From: Halioglobus japonicus
GTDB taxonomy: Bacteria > Pseudomonadota > Gammaproteobacteria > Pseudomonadales > Halieaceae
Direction of reading: 5' to 3'
DNA: 64,000 nucleotides
Assembly: GCF_001983995.1 (NCBI RefSeq)
Contig: NZ_CP019450.1
Location: 3,658,001 to 3,722,000 of the forward strand
The translations under genes and the position numbers were made by a program. This document shows positions 43,333 through 53,494 of the stretch, piece after piece. Each line of letters starts with the position of its first letter. Within the stretch, counting starts at the first letter, position 1. The notes beneath the pieces are model-generated. The model was not told where the DNA came from. It saw only the letters and a program-made list of their open reading frames with translations, and ran no database searches.

Positions 43333-45102
43333 TCAGATCCACTCCAGCGGGAATGACTGCAGCTGGCCCGCGGCGCCCGCAACCGCACCTGCATGCCCGG
43401 CACAGCGCGGCAGGATCTGCTCTGCGTAGAACGCCGCGGTAGCAATCTTGGCCTCATAGAAGGGATTGTCGCTGCCCGCTGCCAGCTTGCCGGCGGCAAC
43501 CAGCGCGCTACGCGCCATTTGCCAGCCGCCGAACAAATAGCCGGTTTGCATCATGTATTCAAAACTCGCGCCCATGGCCACACTGGCATCTTCTTTCAGG
43601 GCCGCCAGAACGAGTTGCGTACAGTGTTCCTGCTCAGCCAGGGCCGCAGCCAGAGGCGCGGCCAGGGGCGCCAGGCGCACATCGTCGCTGGCCTCCAGCT
43701 GGGCGATTGTCGCGCGGATCTCAGCGGCTACAGCTTCCATGGTGGCACCGCCATCGCGACCGAGCTTGCGAGCCACGAGGTCCGCGGCCTGAATACCGTT
43801 GGTGCCCTCATAAATCGGTGTAATACGCACGTCGCGCAGGTACTGCGCGGCGCCAGTCTCTTCGATGTAGCCCATGCCGCCATGCACCTGCACGCCAAGC
43901 GAGGCGACCTCCTGACCCACTTCGGTCAGCCAACCCTTGATCACCGGAATCATCAGGTCAATCCGGCGCTGCTGTTCGCCACGCACTTCCTGGGGACCGC
44001 GATGGGCCAGGTCCATGGTAATGGCTTCAGCGTAAGCCAGCGCGCGCATCGCCTCGGTAAGCGAGCGCATAACCAGCAGCATGCGCTTCACATCCGCGTG
44101 TTCGATAATGGGCTTGCCACCCTGAACGCGCTCACGAGCGTAGGCTACGGCTTTCTGCAGTGCACCTTCGGAGGCACTCAGGCCCTGTACACCCACTTTC
44201 AGACGGGCCTCGTTCATCATGGTGAACATGCACGCCAGGCCGTTATTTTCCTCACCCAGCAGGTAACCAATGGCGCCTTCGTTGTCGCCAAAGGCCATGA
44301 CACAGGTGGGACTGCCGTGAATGCCGAGCTTGTGCTCGGTGGACACCGGGTAAACATCATTGCGCTCACCCAGTGACCCGTCTTCGTTCACCAGGAACTT
44401 GGGCACAATAAACAGGGAAATACCGCGGCTACCGGCGGGCGCATCGGGCAGTTTCGCCAGCACCAGGTGGATAATGTTCTCGGTGGCCTGATGATCGCCC
44501 CAGGTGATATAGATTTTTTGACCGGTGATACGGTAGTGGTCACCTTCAGGCACAGCGCGGGTCTTCATGACACCCAGATCGGATCCGGCCCCGGATTCGG
44601 TCAGGTTCATGGTGCCCATCCACTGGCCGGTGTGCATTTTTTCCAGATAGGTCTGCTTCTGCGCCTCAGTGCCGTGGGCGTGAATCGCCAACGCCGCACC
44701 GCTGGAGAGCATGGGGGCCAGGCCCAGCGCCAGGTTGGCGGAGTTCCACATCTCCGTGCCCACGGTATTGTAGATTTCGGGCAGGCCCTGGCCGCCGTAG
44801 TTGGCATCGGAGGAAATACCAATCCAGCCGCCCTCGCCCAGCTTGTTCAGAGCGTCTTCAAAACCCGGGGATGCGGTCACCACACCATCGGCGCAGGTGG
44901 CCGGGTGCTCGTCGCCGACCCGGCGCAAAGGCGCCAGCTCATCGCCGGCGAGTTTGGCAGCTTCGTCCAGCAGCGCAGTGGTCAGCTCGGGGCCGAGGCC
45001 GTAGTCAGCGAAGTCTGGCAAACTGCCAAGCACAGCCTCAACGTCGAGCACCTCATCGACGAGAAAGTTCATATCTTCAACGGGGGCGCGGTAAGTTCCC
45101 AT
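43333..45102 (-). CDS. long-form acyl-CoA dehydrogenase
   Basis: 589 residues, the length of the FadE-like group with a C-terminal extension. [19 protein letters not shown] contacts [22 protein letters not shown] is conserved, and the classical catalytic Glu is present in [14 protein letters not shown], in contrast to the two dehydrogenases at 0.3-2.7 kb. It probably oxidises medium- to long-chain acyl-CoA in beta-oxidation. Co-directional with rraA; divergent from the LysR gene, which may regulate it. Confidence 0.9.
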   Translation of the reverse strand: MGTYRAPVEDMNFLVDEVLDVEAVLGSLPDFADYGLGPELTTALLDEAAKLAGDELAPLRRVGDEHPATCADGVVTASPGFEDALNKLGEGGWIGISSDANYGGQGLPEIYNTVGTEMWNSANLALGLAPMLSSGAALAIHAHGTEAQKQTYLEKMHTGQWMGTMNLTESGAGSDLGVMKTRAVPEGDHYRITGQKIYITWGDHQATENIIHLVLAKLPDAPAGSRGISLFIVPKFLVNEDGSLGERNDVYPVSTEHKLGIHGSPTCVMAFGDNEGAIGYLLGEENNGLACMFTMMNEARLKVGVQGLSASEGALQKAVAYARERVQGGKPIIEHADVKRMLLVMRSLTEAMRALAYAEAITMDLAHRGPQEVRGEQQRRIDLMIPVIKGWLTEVGQEVASLGVQVHGGMGYIEETGAAQYLRDVRITPIYEGTNGIQAADLVARKLGRDGGATMEAVAAEIRATIAQLEASDDVRLAPLAAPLAAALAEQEHCTQLVLAALKEDASVAMGASFEYMMQTGYLFGGWQMARSALVAAGKLAAGSDNPFYEAKIATAAFYAEQILPRCAGHAGAVAGAAGQLQSFPLEWI

Positions 45103-45196
45103 GCTAACTCCTGCTACTTCGTAGTGTATTGGGCGGTATTTTTCGGGGTACGCGTTTTTACGCGGGAAGGCCGACCGACGATCAGACTTTGGTCAA

Positions 45197-45235
45197 TGCC
45201 ATAGAGATTGGCAATTTTAGCGTTACGCGTATAAT
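45197..45235 (+). promoter_or_regulatory. promoter and operator-like dyad of the LysR gene
   Basis: TTGGCA (45208-45213), 16 bases, then TATAAT (45230-45235) form a strong sigma-70 promoter 55 bases before the GTG start. A dyad TGCCA-N7-TGGCA (45197-45213) overlaps the -35 box, a position suited to autoregulation by a LysR-type protein and to shared control of the divergent acyl-CoA dehydrogenase. Confidence 0.6.
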
Positions 45236-45290
45236 TCGCCTAAGCAATACCCAGTATTTTCATCATTCACCAAGTGAATGCGGAGCACCT

Positions 45291-46289
45291 GTGAACGTCA
45301 ACCGAGTCGACCTCAACCTGCTGGTTTACCTGGACGCCTTGCTGCGAGAGCGCAATGTCACCCAGGCCGCCAACCAGCTCAATTTATCCCAGCCCGCCAT
45401 GAGCAATGGCCTGCGTCGCCTGCGCGAGCTGTTTGATGATCCGCTGTTAGTGCGCACCAGCGAGGGCATGACCCCCACGGAACGCGCCCTCGAACTCGAA
45501 CCGGTGGTTCGCGAGGTACTGACCAGCATAGACCGCGCTGTCCAACCGCGCAGTGAATTTGAGCCCGGCGACGCCCAGCGGGTATTCCGGATCATGGCCA
45601 GCGATTACGCCGAGGCCACGCTGTTTCCCACTGTACTGGTCAAACTGCGCGAACTTGCCCCCGGCATTACCCTGGACATTATGACGCCCTCGGACGTGAG
45701 CTTTCTGGATGTGGAGCGCGGCAAAGTCGACATGGTGATCAACCGCTTCGACTCCATGCCCCAGTCCTTCCACCAGATCCACCTGTGGAATGACACCTTC
45801 ACTTGCGTATTGAATGCCAATCATCCGCTACTCGACGAGTTCACACTGCAGAACTACCTCAGCAGTGACCACGTTTGGGTAAGTAAAACTGGCATGGGCG
45901 TGGGTGTAGGTGTGAATCCCGACGATGTGCAGCGCCTCGGCTGGGTGGATTCCGCACTGGACAAACTCGGCGAGAAGCGCCAGATCCGGGTCTTCACCCG
46001 CCACTACCAGGCGGCCATGACCCTGGCAGAACAGAATGACCTGATTGTGACCATCCCCACGCGCGCCGCGCAACTGAAGCGGGACAACCCTCGGGTGGTG
46101 CTGCGTGATCCACCGCTGGAAATCCCGCCACTGGAATTGAAAATGGCCTGGAGCCCGCTCCTGCAGCACAATCCCGCTAACCGCTGGCTGCGCAAATTGA
46201 TTACCGATACCGCCAGGGAACTGGACGGCCAGGCCCCACCCCCTGACCGAGGTGCCCCGAACTTAAATTCACCCAAACAATGGCAGTGA
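45291..46289 (+). CDS. LysR-family transcriptional regulator
   Basis: 332 residues from a GTG with GGAG upstream. N-terminal winged helix-turn-helix (DLNLLVYLDALLRERNVTQA, LNLSQPAMSNGLRRLRELF) and a substrate-binding domain of the NodD/PcpR-like type (RIMASDYAEATLFPTVLVKL; VDMVINRFDSMPQSFHQIHL). It lies between a divergent acyl-CoA dehydrogenase and the downstream malate synthase. Control of acyl or glyoxylate metabolism is likely; the inducer is unknown. Confidence 0.9.
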   Translation: MNVNRVDLNLLVYLDALLRERNVTQAANQLNLSQPAMSNGLRRLRELFDDPLLVRTSEGMTPTERALELEPVVREVLTSIDRAVQPRSEFEPGDAQRVFRIMASDYAEATLFPTVLVKLRELAPGITLDIMTPSDVSFLDVERGKVDMVINRFDSMPQSFHQIHLWNDTFTCVLNANHPLLDEFTLQNYLSSDHVWVSKTGMGVGVGVNPDDVQRLGWVDSALDKLGEKRQIRVFTRHYQAAMTLAEQNDLIVTIPTRAAQLKRDNPRVVLRDPPLEIPPLELKMAWSPLLQHNPANRWLRKLITDTARELDGQAPPPDRGAPNLNSPKQWQ

Positions 46290-46392
46290 TAAAAACGATA
46301 AATTAGCTAAATCTTGGTCTGTCTCCTAGAATTCCCGCTGTGATTCGGAGCCCGCCATCGCGGGCTTCCCCCAGCGTTACAAGGAACAAGCC

Positions 46393-48572
46393 ATGACTAA
46401 TCGCATTCAAGTAGGTGGGCTGCAGATCGCCCCCGTACTCCACACCCTGCTGGAAAATGACATTGCCCCGGCACTGGTATTGCCCCGGCGGACTTCTGGG
46501 CCGCCCTGGAAGCCATTCTGGCGGACCTGGCGCCCAAAAATCGCGAACTGCTCGCGAAGCGCGACGACCTGCAGGCCAACATCGATGCCTGGCACCAGGC
46601 CAACCCAGGCGCCGACTACGACCGCGATGCGTACAAGGCATTCCTGCAGGAGATTGGCTACCTGCTGCCCGAAGGCGATGACTTCGCCATCAGCACCGAA
46701 AATGTCGATCCGGAAGTGGCTACCCTCGCCGGCCCACAGCTGGTAGTGCCGGTCATGAACGCACGGTATGCGCTCAACGCCGCCAACGCCCGCTGGGGCA
46801 GCCTGTACGACGCCCTGTACGGCACCGACGTGATTGCCGAAGACGGTGGTGCTGAGCGCGCCGGCGGCTATAACCCGGTCCGCGGCGAGCGCGTCATTGC
46901 CTACGCCCGCGCCTTTCTCAACAAGCACTGCCCGCTCACCGCGGGCGATCACACCCAGGCCACCGCTTACACCATTTCAGGCGGTGAGCTGCAGGTGGCC
47001 CTGGAAGACGGCAGCACAGTCAGCCTTGCCGACAGCGACCAGCTGCGCGGTTACACCGGCGATGCAGCGCAGCCCGACACAATCCTGCTGTGCCACAATG
47101 GCCTGCACATCGAAATTCAGATCGACCCCAACAGTCCGATTGGCGCCACCGACAAAGCCGGCGTTAAGGACCTGGCCCTGGAATCGGCTCTCACCACCAT
47201 TCAGGATTGCGAAGATTCCGTGGCGGCGGTGGATGCCGACGACAAGGCCGTGGTCTACACCAACTGGCTGGGCCTGATGCGCGGCGACCTCGCCGACAGC
47301 TTCCAGAAGGGCGGCCAGGCCATGACCCGTACCCTCAACCCGGACCGCAGCTACACCGCGCTGGATGGCTCGACCCTGACCCTGCCCGGGCGCAGCCTGC
47401 TGTTCGTGCGCAACGTGGGCCACCTGATGACTAACGATGCGATTCTCGATGCCAGCGGCAATGAAATTCCCGAGGGCATTATGGACGGCATGTTCACCGC
47501 CCTGATCGCCATGCACGACCTCAACAAGGGCGCCGATCAGCCGCGCAACTCCCGCGAGGGCAGCGTGTACATCGTAAAGCCGAAAATGCACGGCCCCGAG
47601 GAAGTCGCCTTTACCTGCGAACTGTTCGACCGCGTTGAAGACGCACTGGGGCTGGCTCGCAATACGCTCAAAGTTGGCATCATGGACGAGGAGCGCCGCA
47701 CTACCGTTAACCTCAAGGAGTGTATCCGCGTGGCCCGTGAGCGCCTGGTGTTCATCAACACCGGCTTCCTCGATCGTACCGGTGACGAAATCCACACCAG
47801 CATGGAAGCCGCCGCCATGACGCCCAAGGGCGCCATGAAGCAGGAGCCCTGGATTAACGCCTACGAAGACTGGAACGTCGACCAGGGCCTGGCCTGTGGC
47901 CTGCTGGGTAAAGCCCAGATCGGTAAAGGCATGTGGGCCATGCCTGACATGATGGCAGAAATGATGACCGCCAAGGTGGGCCATCCGATGGCCGGTGCCA
48001 GCACCGCCTGGGTGCCCTCTCCCACCGCCGCCACCCTGCATGCCATGCACTACCACGATGTCAACGTGGCTGCCCGTCAGGAAGAGATCAAGTCCCGGGA
48101 CATTGCCTCACTGGATGACATTCTCAGCATTCCCCTCAAGGGCGCCGAGGGCTTGTCCGCCGAGGACATTCAGCGTGAGCTGGATAACAATGCCCAGGGC
48201 ATTCTCGGTTACGTGGTGCGCTGGGTCGACCAGGGTGTGGGCTGCTCCAAAGTGCCCGACATCAACAACGTCGGCCTGATGGAAGACCGCGCCACCCTGC
48301 GTATTTCCAGCCAGCATCTCGCCAACTGGATTCGCCACGGTGTCTGCAGCGAAGCGCAGGTACGCGAGACCCTGGAGCGCATGGCCACCATCGTCGATGA
48401 GCAAAACGCCGGCGATCCCGCCTACCGCAACATGGCACCCGACTTTGACGACAACGTGGCCTTCCAGGCCGCCTGCGACCTGGTATTCCTGGGCAAAGAG
48501 CAGCCCAGCGGCTACACCGAGCCGGTGCTGCATGCCCGCCGCAAGCAAGCCAAGGCCAAGTACGGCGCCTGA
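46393..48572 (+). pseudogene. glcB: malate synthase G, frame broken by one base near the 5' end
   Basis: The ATG at 46393 (AAGGAAC upstream) opens MTNRIQVGGLQIAPVLHTLL, then the frame fails at about 46477. The continuation [20 protein letters not shown] onward is in the next frame and runs to 48572. Adding one G at 46476-46477 gives an uninterrupted protein of about 726 residues, aligning to malate synthase G from end to end. Active-site stretches [19 protein letters not shown] and [20 protein letters not shown] are intact. It condenses glyoxylate and acetyl-CoA. The break is probably a sequence error. A strong terminator follows. Confidence 0.9.
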
Positions 48573-48581
48573 TCAAACCGC

Positions 48582-48619
48582 ACACAAAAAAGCCGGCGCT
48601 TGCGCCGGCTTTTTTGTGT
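48582..48619. terminator. bidirectional rho-independent terminator
   Basis: ACACAAAAAAGCCGGCGC pairs with GCGCCGGCTTTTTTGTGT around a tiny TT loop (the real loop probably CTTG). The GC-rich stem is flanked by A and T runs on both sides, so it can end the malate synthase transcript and the convergent glycosyltransferase operon. Confidence 0.92.
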
Positions 48620-48645
48620 CTCTGCAAACTCGACCCATCGCGCAA

Positions 48646-49518
48646 CTAGTCGTCGTGCTCTACCGCATCCTTGTATTGCAGGTTGGTAAGCTGCTCCGCG
48701 AGCAGCCCCATTAAGAACACCACCATTCCCGCCAGAATTAACAGCGTACTCATGTTCGTGAAACGCCAGCCTCCCGAGGAAATGCTACCCAGCAAATAGT
48801 TCATCACCCCCAGGCCCGCCACCAGCATCGACGTGGGAAAATATATCTTGAGCGGTGAATACAGGGTGCCGATTTTGAAAATGATCAGAAAAAATCGAAC
48901 ACCGTCACGCACCAGGTTGATGTGACTCTTACCGAGACGCGCCGCGACTGAAATCGGCACAAACCCCACCGAGTATCCGGCCCGGAAAAATGCCATGGTG
49001 GAAGTAGTGGGATAACTGAAGCCATTGGGCAACAGGTACAGAAAACTCAGGAATTTCTTGCGGTTCACCACCCTGAAACCCGAGGTCAAATCATGAATGC
49101 GGCGATTCACCATCCAACTCGCCAGCCAGTTGTAGAGGCTGTTCGCACTCCAGCGCGCCAGACTGGCCTGATCGTCAATGCCGCCACGGGCACCGACCAC
49201 CATGTCGTAACCTTCCTCTACCTTGTACAGTAAACGCTCAATATCGGCGGGATTGTGCTGACCATCACCGTCCATGAACACGATGTGCTCACCGCGCGCC
49301 GCGCGCGCCCCGGACTTGATCGCCGCTCCATTGCCCTTGGGGTAGGGATGGGTCACCACGCGCACACCGTGCGCCTCACACACCTGCAAAGTCCCGTCGG
49401 TCGAGCCATCGTTCACCACGATAATCTCGGTCTCAGGATATTTTTCCCGCAGCAGCGGCAAGGTTTTGGCCAGCCCCTGCTCTTCGTCCTTGGCGGGAAT
49501 GACAATGGAAAAGTCCAC
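48646..49518 (-). CDS. family 2 glycosyltransferase (polyprenyl-phosphate sugar transferase type)
   Basis: 290 residues. GT-A domain with FSIVIPAKDEEQGLAKTLPL, VVNDGSTDGTL, FMDGDGQHNPADIERLL (DxD-like) and HDLTSGFRVVNRKKF, as in dolichyl-phosphate-mannose synthase-like enzymes. Two C-terminal hydrophobic segments follow. It should load a sugar onto a polyprenyl-phosphate at the inner membrane. It lies three bases after two GT-C-type membrane proteins that could use such a donor. Last gene of that operon, before the bidirectional terminator. Confidence 0.88.
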   Translation of the reverse strand: MDFSIVIPAKDEEQGLAKTLPLLREKYPETEIIVVNDGSTDGTLQVCEAHGVRVVTHPYPKGNGAAIKSGARAARGEHIVFMDGDGQHNPADIERLLYKVEEGYDMVVGARGGIDDQASLARWSANSLYNWLASWMVNRRIHDLTSGFRVVNRKKFLSFLYLLPNGFSYPTTSTMAFFRAGYSVGFVPISVAARLGKSHINLVRDGVRFFLIIFKIGTLYSPLKIYFPTSMLVAGLGVMNYLLGSISSGGWRFTNMSTLLILAGMVVFLMGLLAEQLTNLQYKDAVEHDD

Positions 49519-49521
49519 GCT

Positions 49522-51411
49522 TTATTTCTCCATATATAGCGCCAGGGTCTGGCGTTGAGCAACACTCAATGTACCGTCAGCCTGCATACGAAGCAATGCA
49601 TCCAGAGCCGCTTGTCGATGCTCTGCGTCCTGTAGTGCCGTACCGAAATGCAATTGCATCAAGAGTCCATCCACATTACCCGGTCGCAGACGCAGGTATC
49701 GCTGGTTATAGAACAGGGCATGCTCATAGCGCTGCAGCGTGTTCTCCAGTGTCGCCAGGCCATAAAAAAGTGAGTAATGCGCAGTAGCGACGGCGTTCTC
49801 CATCCCGAAAATTTGCCACATGCGATCGGCCAGTGCGATCGCGTTGAAGGTGGGGCACTCACCCTCCTGCACCAGCCGTGCCAGGTACAGTAGGCTCGCC
49901 GGCGAGCGGAACGGGCGCTGGGGATGCTCAAGACCCAGTTGGGCAATCATTTCCCCCGGCGCGGCTTGGTCGACAATACAGTAGAGCGTGAGATTTCGAA
50001 TCGCCAGATCCGAGGAGCGCTCGTGCGGTGCCGCCTTGAACGCTTCGAGCGAGTATTGGCGGGCCAGGGCCATATCACCCGCACTGGCCATTAACAGCGC
50101 CATATCGCTGGTCGCTCGGTAGGACCGGGGATGGCCGTTGTAGTGAGCAAACGTGAGAAGCGGGCGGCTGGACCAGAGCTGAACCTGTGAGGCCGTCAGC
50201 AAGGCCAGCCACAGGCAGATAACACCTGACCACGCCAGCAACGGTTTGTGCAATTGTGGCCAGCGCCTGAGCAACACTGACAGCAGAACTCCCAGCGATA
50301 TGAGCAACCCAATGGCAGGGAAATAATTGCGATGTTCGAAATAGAGCTCCAGCGAAAACACCGACGCCTCGATACTGTGCCCCGCCAGAAACCACAGCGG
50401 GCCCAGCGCGAAGCGGCGACCCCAGGGCCAACGGCTGGCCACAGCCACACATGCCAATACTGCCAGCCAGGCGATGAGTGCCGAGCGCGCTGTGGGCTCT
50501 GCCAACGAATGAGAGACAGGATAGTCATCATGATAAATGCCCATGCGCAGGACATCGGGCCAGATCAGCTGCCCCACATAGTCCCACAGAATCGACAGCT
50601 GGGTAATAACGCGCTCTTCCATAGTATACGCGCGCCGCGCAAACGCCGCGGCCAGGTCCTGGTACAGCACGGCCAAAGCCACCAGCAGGCCGACCCCACC
50701 GACGACAATCAGGCCCCAGACCACCAGCCGCAAGCGCGGCATCAATCGACCCTGCTCGTCCCGAAACTGATACCAAAAGGCCTCCAATAGAAGAATCACC
50801 GGCACCACCACAATGGTATTTTCCTTGGCCAGCAGGCCCAGTGCCACGCACAAACCCAGCGCCACCAGATAGCCACCGCGGTATTCGCCCGCGGCCAATC
50901 TGCGACGCCACAGCGCATAACAAATACAGGCCGCAAGCATGAACGTGCTGCTTAACATAGCCATGCGCTGCACGGCGTATAGCACCGAGCTGACGAACAA
51001 TGGAGACAGCAGCCATATGGCAGTCAGGACCAGGGCAAGCGATGTAGCCCGCCGTTCACCCACACCCGAGAAGATGAGTGTGAGCAGCCAGAACAGCAGG
51101 CCACCGTTGGCGATGTGCAGGACTATGTTAAGTGTTTTAGAGATGGCGATGTCATCGCCGAGCAGGACTTTCTCGGCAACAAAGGTCGCCATTGATACTG
51201 AGCGGCCCAGCAATCCCGACGTATCGCGAAAAACGAAGTCCCAGGCCAGTGACGGCGACTGCTCAAGCTCCGACAACGGCCCCAACACCACGCGGTCATC
51301 GAGTAGCGCCGGCCCGCTCTGACCGGGCCAGTATATCCACAGGGTAAACAGGCACAGCAGCAGGAAGCTCAGCCCCAATATCACCCGGCTATTCGCAGCA
51401 ATCATCTTCAT
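49522..51411 (-). CDS. TMTC-like polytopic membrane protein (putative GT-C glycosyltransferase), second copy
   Basis: 629 residues, about ten to eleven membrane segments, then a soluble C-terminal region of about 200 residues that is helical and TPR-like (DMALARQYSLEAFKAAPHER). The first periplasmic loop has an acidic pair (ALLDDRVV, Asp38-Asp39), the expected metal/sugar site of GT-C enzymes. VSSVLYAVQRMAMLSSTFML and LAKENTIVVVPVILLLEAFW are shared with the upstream paralogue. The start overlaps the paralogue's stop (ATGA). No enzymatic proof; pilin glycosylation is suggested by the neighbours. Confidence 0.72.
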   Translation of the reverse strand: MKMIAANSRVILGLSFLLLCLFTLWIYWPGQSGPALLDDRVVLGPLSELEQSPSLAWDFVFRDTSGLLGRSVSMATFVAEKVLLGDDIAISKTLNIVLHIANGGLLFWLLTLIFSGVGERRATSLALVLTAIWLLSPLFVSSVLYAVQRMAMLSSTFMLAACICYALWRRRLAAGEYRGGYLVALGLCVALGLLAKENTIVVVPVILLLEAFWYQFRDEQGRLMPRLRLVVWGLIVVGGVGLLVALAVLYQDLAAAFARRAYTMEERVITQLSILWDYVGQLIWPDVLRMGIYHDDYPVSHSLAEPTARSALIAWLAVLACVAVASRWPWGRRFALGPLWFLAGHSIEASVFSLELYFEHRNYFPAIGLLISLGVLLSVLLRRWPQLHKPLLAWSGVICLWLALLTASQVQLWSSRPLLTFAHYNGHPRSYRATSDMALLMASAGDMALARQYSLEAFKAAPHERSSDLAIRNLTLYCIVDQAAPGEMIAQLGLEHPQRPFRSPASLLYLARLVQEGECPTFNAIALADRMWQIFGMENAVATAHYSLFYGLATLENTLQRYEHALFYNQRYLRLRPGNVDGLLMQLHFGTALQDAEHRQAALDALLRMQADGTLSVAQRQTLALYMEK

Positions 51412-53354
51412 TGAGGCGCCACATGATAAATTTTGCGCAATGTGGACTGCTGCCAGCGATGCGGATCACCACGCATGATCTGACGCCCCATCTCATAGGC
51501 GAGACCGGCATTCCCGACAAACGCAGCTTCCCTTAGCAGGCGATACTGCAGGCGTTGGTCGCCAGGGAACAGTACCAGCCCGTCGCGCAAGCCTGCCATG
51601 CGCCGCGCCGCCTCAACCCCGGCCTGCTCCTGGTAGAGATGACGGAGGATAAACCGGTCCGCTCGGCCAGGATGCACCTGTTCCAGTTCCGCCAGAATAT
51701 CTTCCGTCAGTGACTCGCCGCCAGGGCAGCTCTCCTTGGCCAGGCAGCGCATCAGCGACTTCAGTGCGCCAACGTCCGCCGGCCGAAGCGGCCGGCGGGC
51801 AATCTCTTGCCGCAGTCTGGCTAGCCAGTCAGGAGCCGTGTTGAGCGCCGCAAAATAATTGCTGTCCAACTGATACAGCGTAACAAGCACCGCGACGTCC
51901 TCAGGATACAACCGCGCCGCCTCACCAAAGTGATAGCGGATAGCCACCAGCCTGTCGCGACGCTCGATCTTTTCCAGCGTCGCCTCGGCTCGCTGCGCTT
52001 GAAAGTCGCGCAGTAGCGCATTGCCATACACGTAATGCGATCGTGAAGAATCTGGGTGGTTGTGAACATCAACCGCATGAAGGGTGTCGGCGTTACTCCA
52101 GGCCGCCGCGCGGAAGTTCAGCATGACCAGACAAATACCCAGCGCGCCTGCCAGCGGCCAGGGAAAACGCGCCTGAGATACGCCGCGAGGCCGCCAGCAC
52201 AGCAGCGAAGCCAACAACAGGCAAACGCCTACCGAGGGGAGATAACTGCGGTGCTCAAAGGCCAGCATTAGTGGCCAGATTGTGGACTCAGAAGCATGTC
52301 CTACCAGGTAAAAAGCCAGCGCAAACAGCAGTAGAGGGGCACGATTTCGCAGTACCAGGCCCGCCAATATGACCATGCACCATGCAAGTAGGGATATCAG
52401 GGTGGTGACGGGAGCCAGCAGACCCGTGGAAAGTCGCACTGCGTCATGGTGTAAGCCCATGTGCGCGATATCCGGCCACACTATCCAACCCAGGTACTGC
52501 CATAGCAGGCGTGCCTGAGTAAACATACGCTCGCCCAGCGTAAAATCCCGTGTGGCATAGCGATTGATCAGCCAGTCAGGCCCAACCAGACCAATCAGCA
52601 CGAGCACAATGGCCGGCAGTAACAGGGCAAACCAGGCGAGGGTGTTAAACCAGGCAATACGCTTACCCCTCCATCGCCCGCGATAAAAGCAGAACTCCAC
52701 GACGGCCACCAGCCACGGCAACAGCAGGCCATTTTCCTTACTGAGCGATGCGCCGAGCCACAACAACAGCATCCACAGCACCGCGGCCAAAACATCTCCC
52801 GGAGTACCGCCCTGCTCAGACCAGGCGTGTCGATAGCGCGCAAACACGTACAGGCCAAGCAGCACAAAAAGGGTCGACATTTGCGCCATGCGCTGCACAG
52901 CGTAGAGCACCGTCGACAGATGCAGGGGCAGCACAAGCCACAACAGCGCAGCCCCCGCGGCAATCCATTCACCGCGGTGCACCGCCACACCCTGCATACG
53001 CGGCGATCGCATCAACTGCAGGCAAAGCAAATAGACCAACAGGCCGTTGAACGAGTGAATAACGAGATTAACTGCCTTGGAAGTTGCCGGCCGAAGTTCG
53101 CCCTGCAGCGCATGCTCGGCGGTAAAGCTGAGCATGGACAGTGGTCTGCGCAGTACACCGGCACCCGAGCTGAAACTGGCGGTGCGCCACTCATCAACCA
53201 CATCGGCCTGGATAGCCAGTTGATGATTGTCCACCAGGTTGGGCATGTCGTCGTACAGCCAGGGGCCATCCAGGCCACGGCTGTAAATCAGGCACACCGC
53301 CACGATTCCCAGCAGTAGCAACCAATGCACCCCTGTAACACGCCTGGTCGACAT
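51408..53354 (-). CDS. TMTC-like polytopic membrane protein (putative GT-C glycosyltransferase), first copy
   Basis: About 648 residues with an AGGA site four bases before the ATG at 53354. The N-terminal loop LDGPWLYDDMPNLVDNHQL with Asp36-Asp37, followed by RRPLSMLSFTAEHAL and VNLVIHSFNGLLVYLL, closely follows the pattern of TMTC-type O-mannosyltransferases. TVLYAVQRMAQMSTLFVLLG matches the adjacent paralogue. The C-terminal third is soluble and repeat-like. It begins about 100 bases after the pilA terminator, on the same strand as pilA. Confidence 0.75.
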   Translation of the reverse strand: MSTRRVTGVHWLLLLGIVAVCLIYSRGLDGPWLYDDMPNLVDNHQLAIQADVVDEWRTASFSSGAGVLRRPLSMLSFTAEHALQGELRPATSKAVNLVIHSFNGLLVYLLCLQLMRSPRMQGVAVHRGEWIAAGAALLWLVLPLHLSTVLYAVQRMAQMSTLFVLLGLYVFARYRHAWSEQGGTPGDVLAAVLWMLLLWLGASLSKENGLLLPWLVAVVEFCFYRGRWRGKRIAWFNTLAWFALLLPAIVLVLIGLVGPDWLINRYATRDFTLGERMFTQARLLWQYLGWIVWPDIAHMGLHHDAVRLSTGLLAPVTTLISLLAWCMVILAGLVLRNRAPLLLFALAFYLVGHASESTIWPLMLAFEHRSYLPSVGVCLLLASLLCWRPRGVSQARFPWPLAGALGICLVMLNFRAAAWSNADTLHAVDVHNHPDSSRSHYVYGNALLRDFQAQRAEATLEKIERRDRLVAIRYHFGEAARLYPEDVAVLVTLYQLDSNYFAALNTAPDWLARLRQEIARRPLRPADVGALKSLMRCLAKESCPGGESLTEDILAELEQVHPGRADRFILRHLYQEQAGVEAARRMAGLRDGLVLFPGDQRLQYRLLREAAFVGNAGLAYEMGRQIMRGDPHRWQQSTLRKIYHVAPQ

Positions 53355-53452
53355 CAATTCCTGTGAACTCCCCCGTAGTTTTGCTGGGCATGCTCACACC
53401 GAAGCGGCAAAAGTACAAATAGAAATATCAGATATCATTCATCAGACATAAA

Positions 53453-53476
53453 AAAACCCGGCCTGAGCCGGGTTTT
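53453..53476 (-). terminator. rho-independent terminator of pilA
   Basis: AAAACCCGGC / CTGA loop / GCCGGGTTTT. On the minus strand the stem is followed by a run of seven T. It sits 19 bases after the pilA stop and would limit read-through into the glycosyltransferase-like genes. Confidence 0.9.
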
Positions 53477-53494
53477 CTCTACACCACAAGGCGT

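Noticed and set aside
43393..44376. A 327-codon plus-strand frame opposite the long acyl-CoA dehydrogenase
   Set aside because: The dehydrogenase motifs, including the catalytic YEGT, are on the minus strand; the other reading is a by-product of high GC content.
46350..46365. GCCCGC-CATC-GCGGGC hairpin between the LysR and malate synthase genes
   Set aside because: Six base pairs followed by only two T residues is too weak for a terminator, and it lies close to the glcB ribosome binding site.
46977..48056. A 359-codon open frame on the minus strand opposite malate synthase
   Set aside because: It is a shadow of the strongly codon-biased glcB gene; its translation is Gly/His/Ala/Val-rich low-complexity sequence with no motif.
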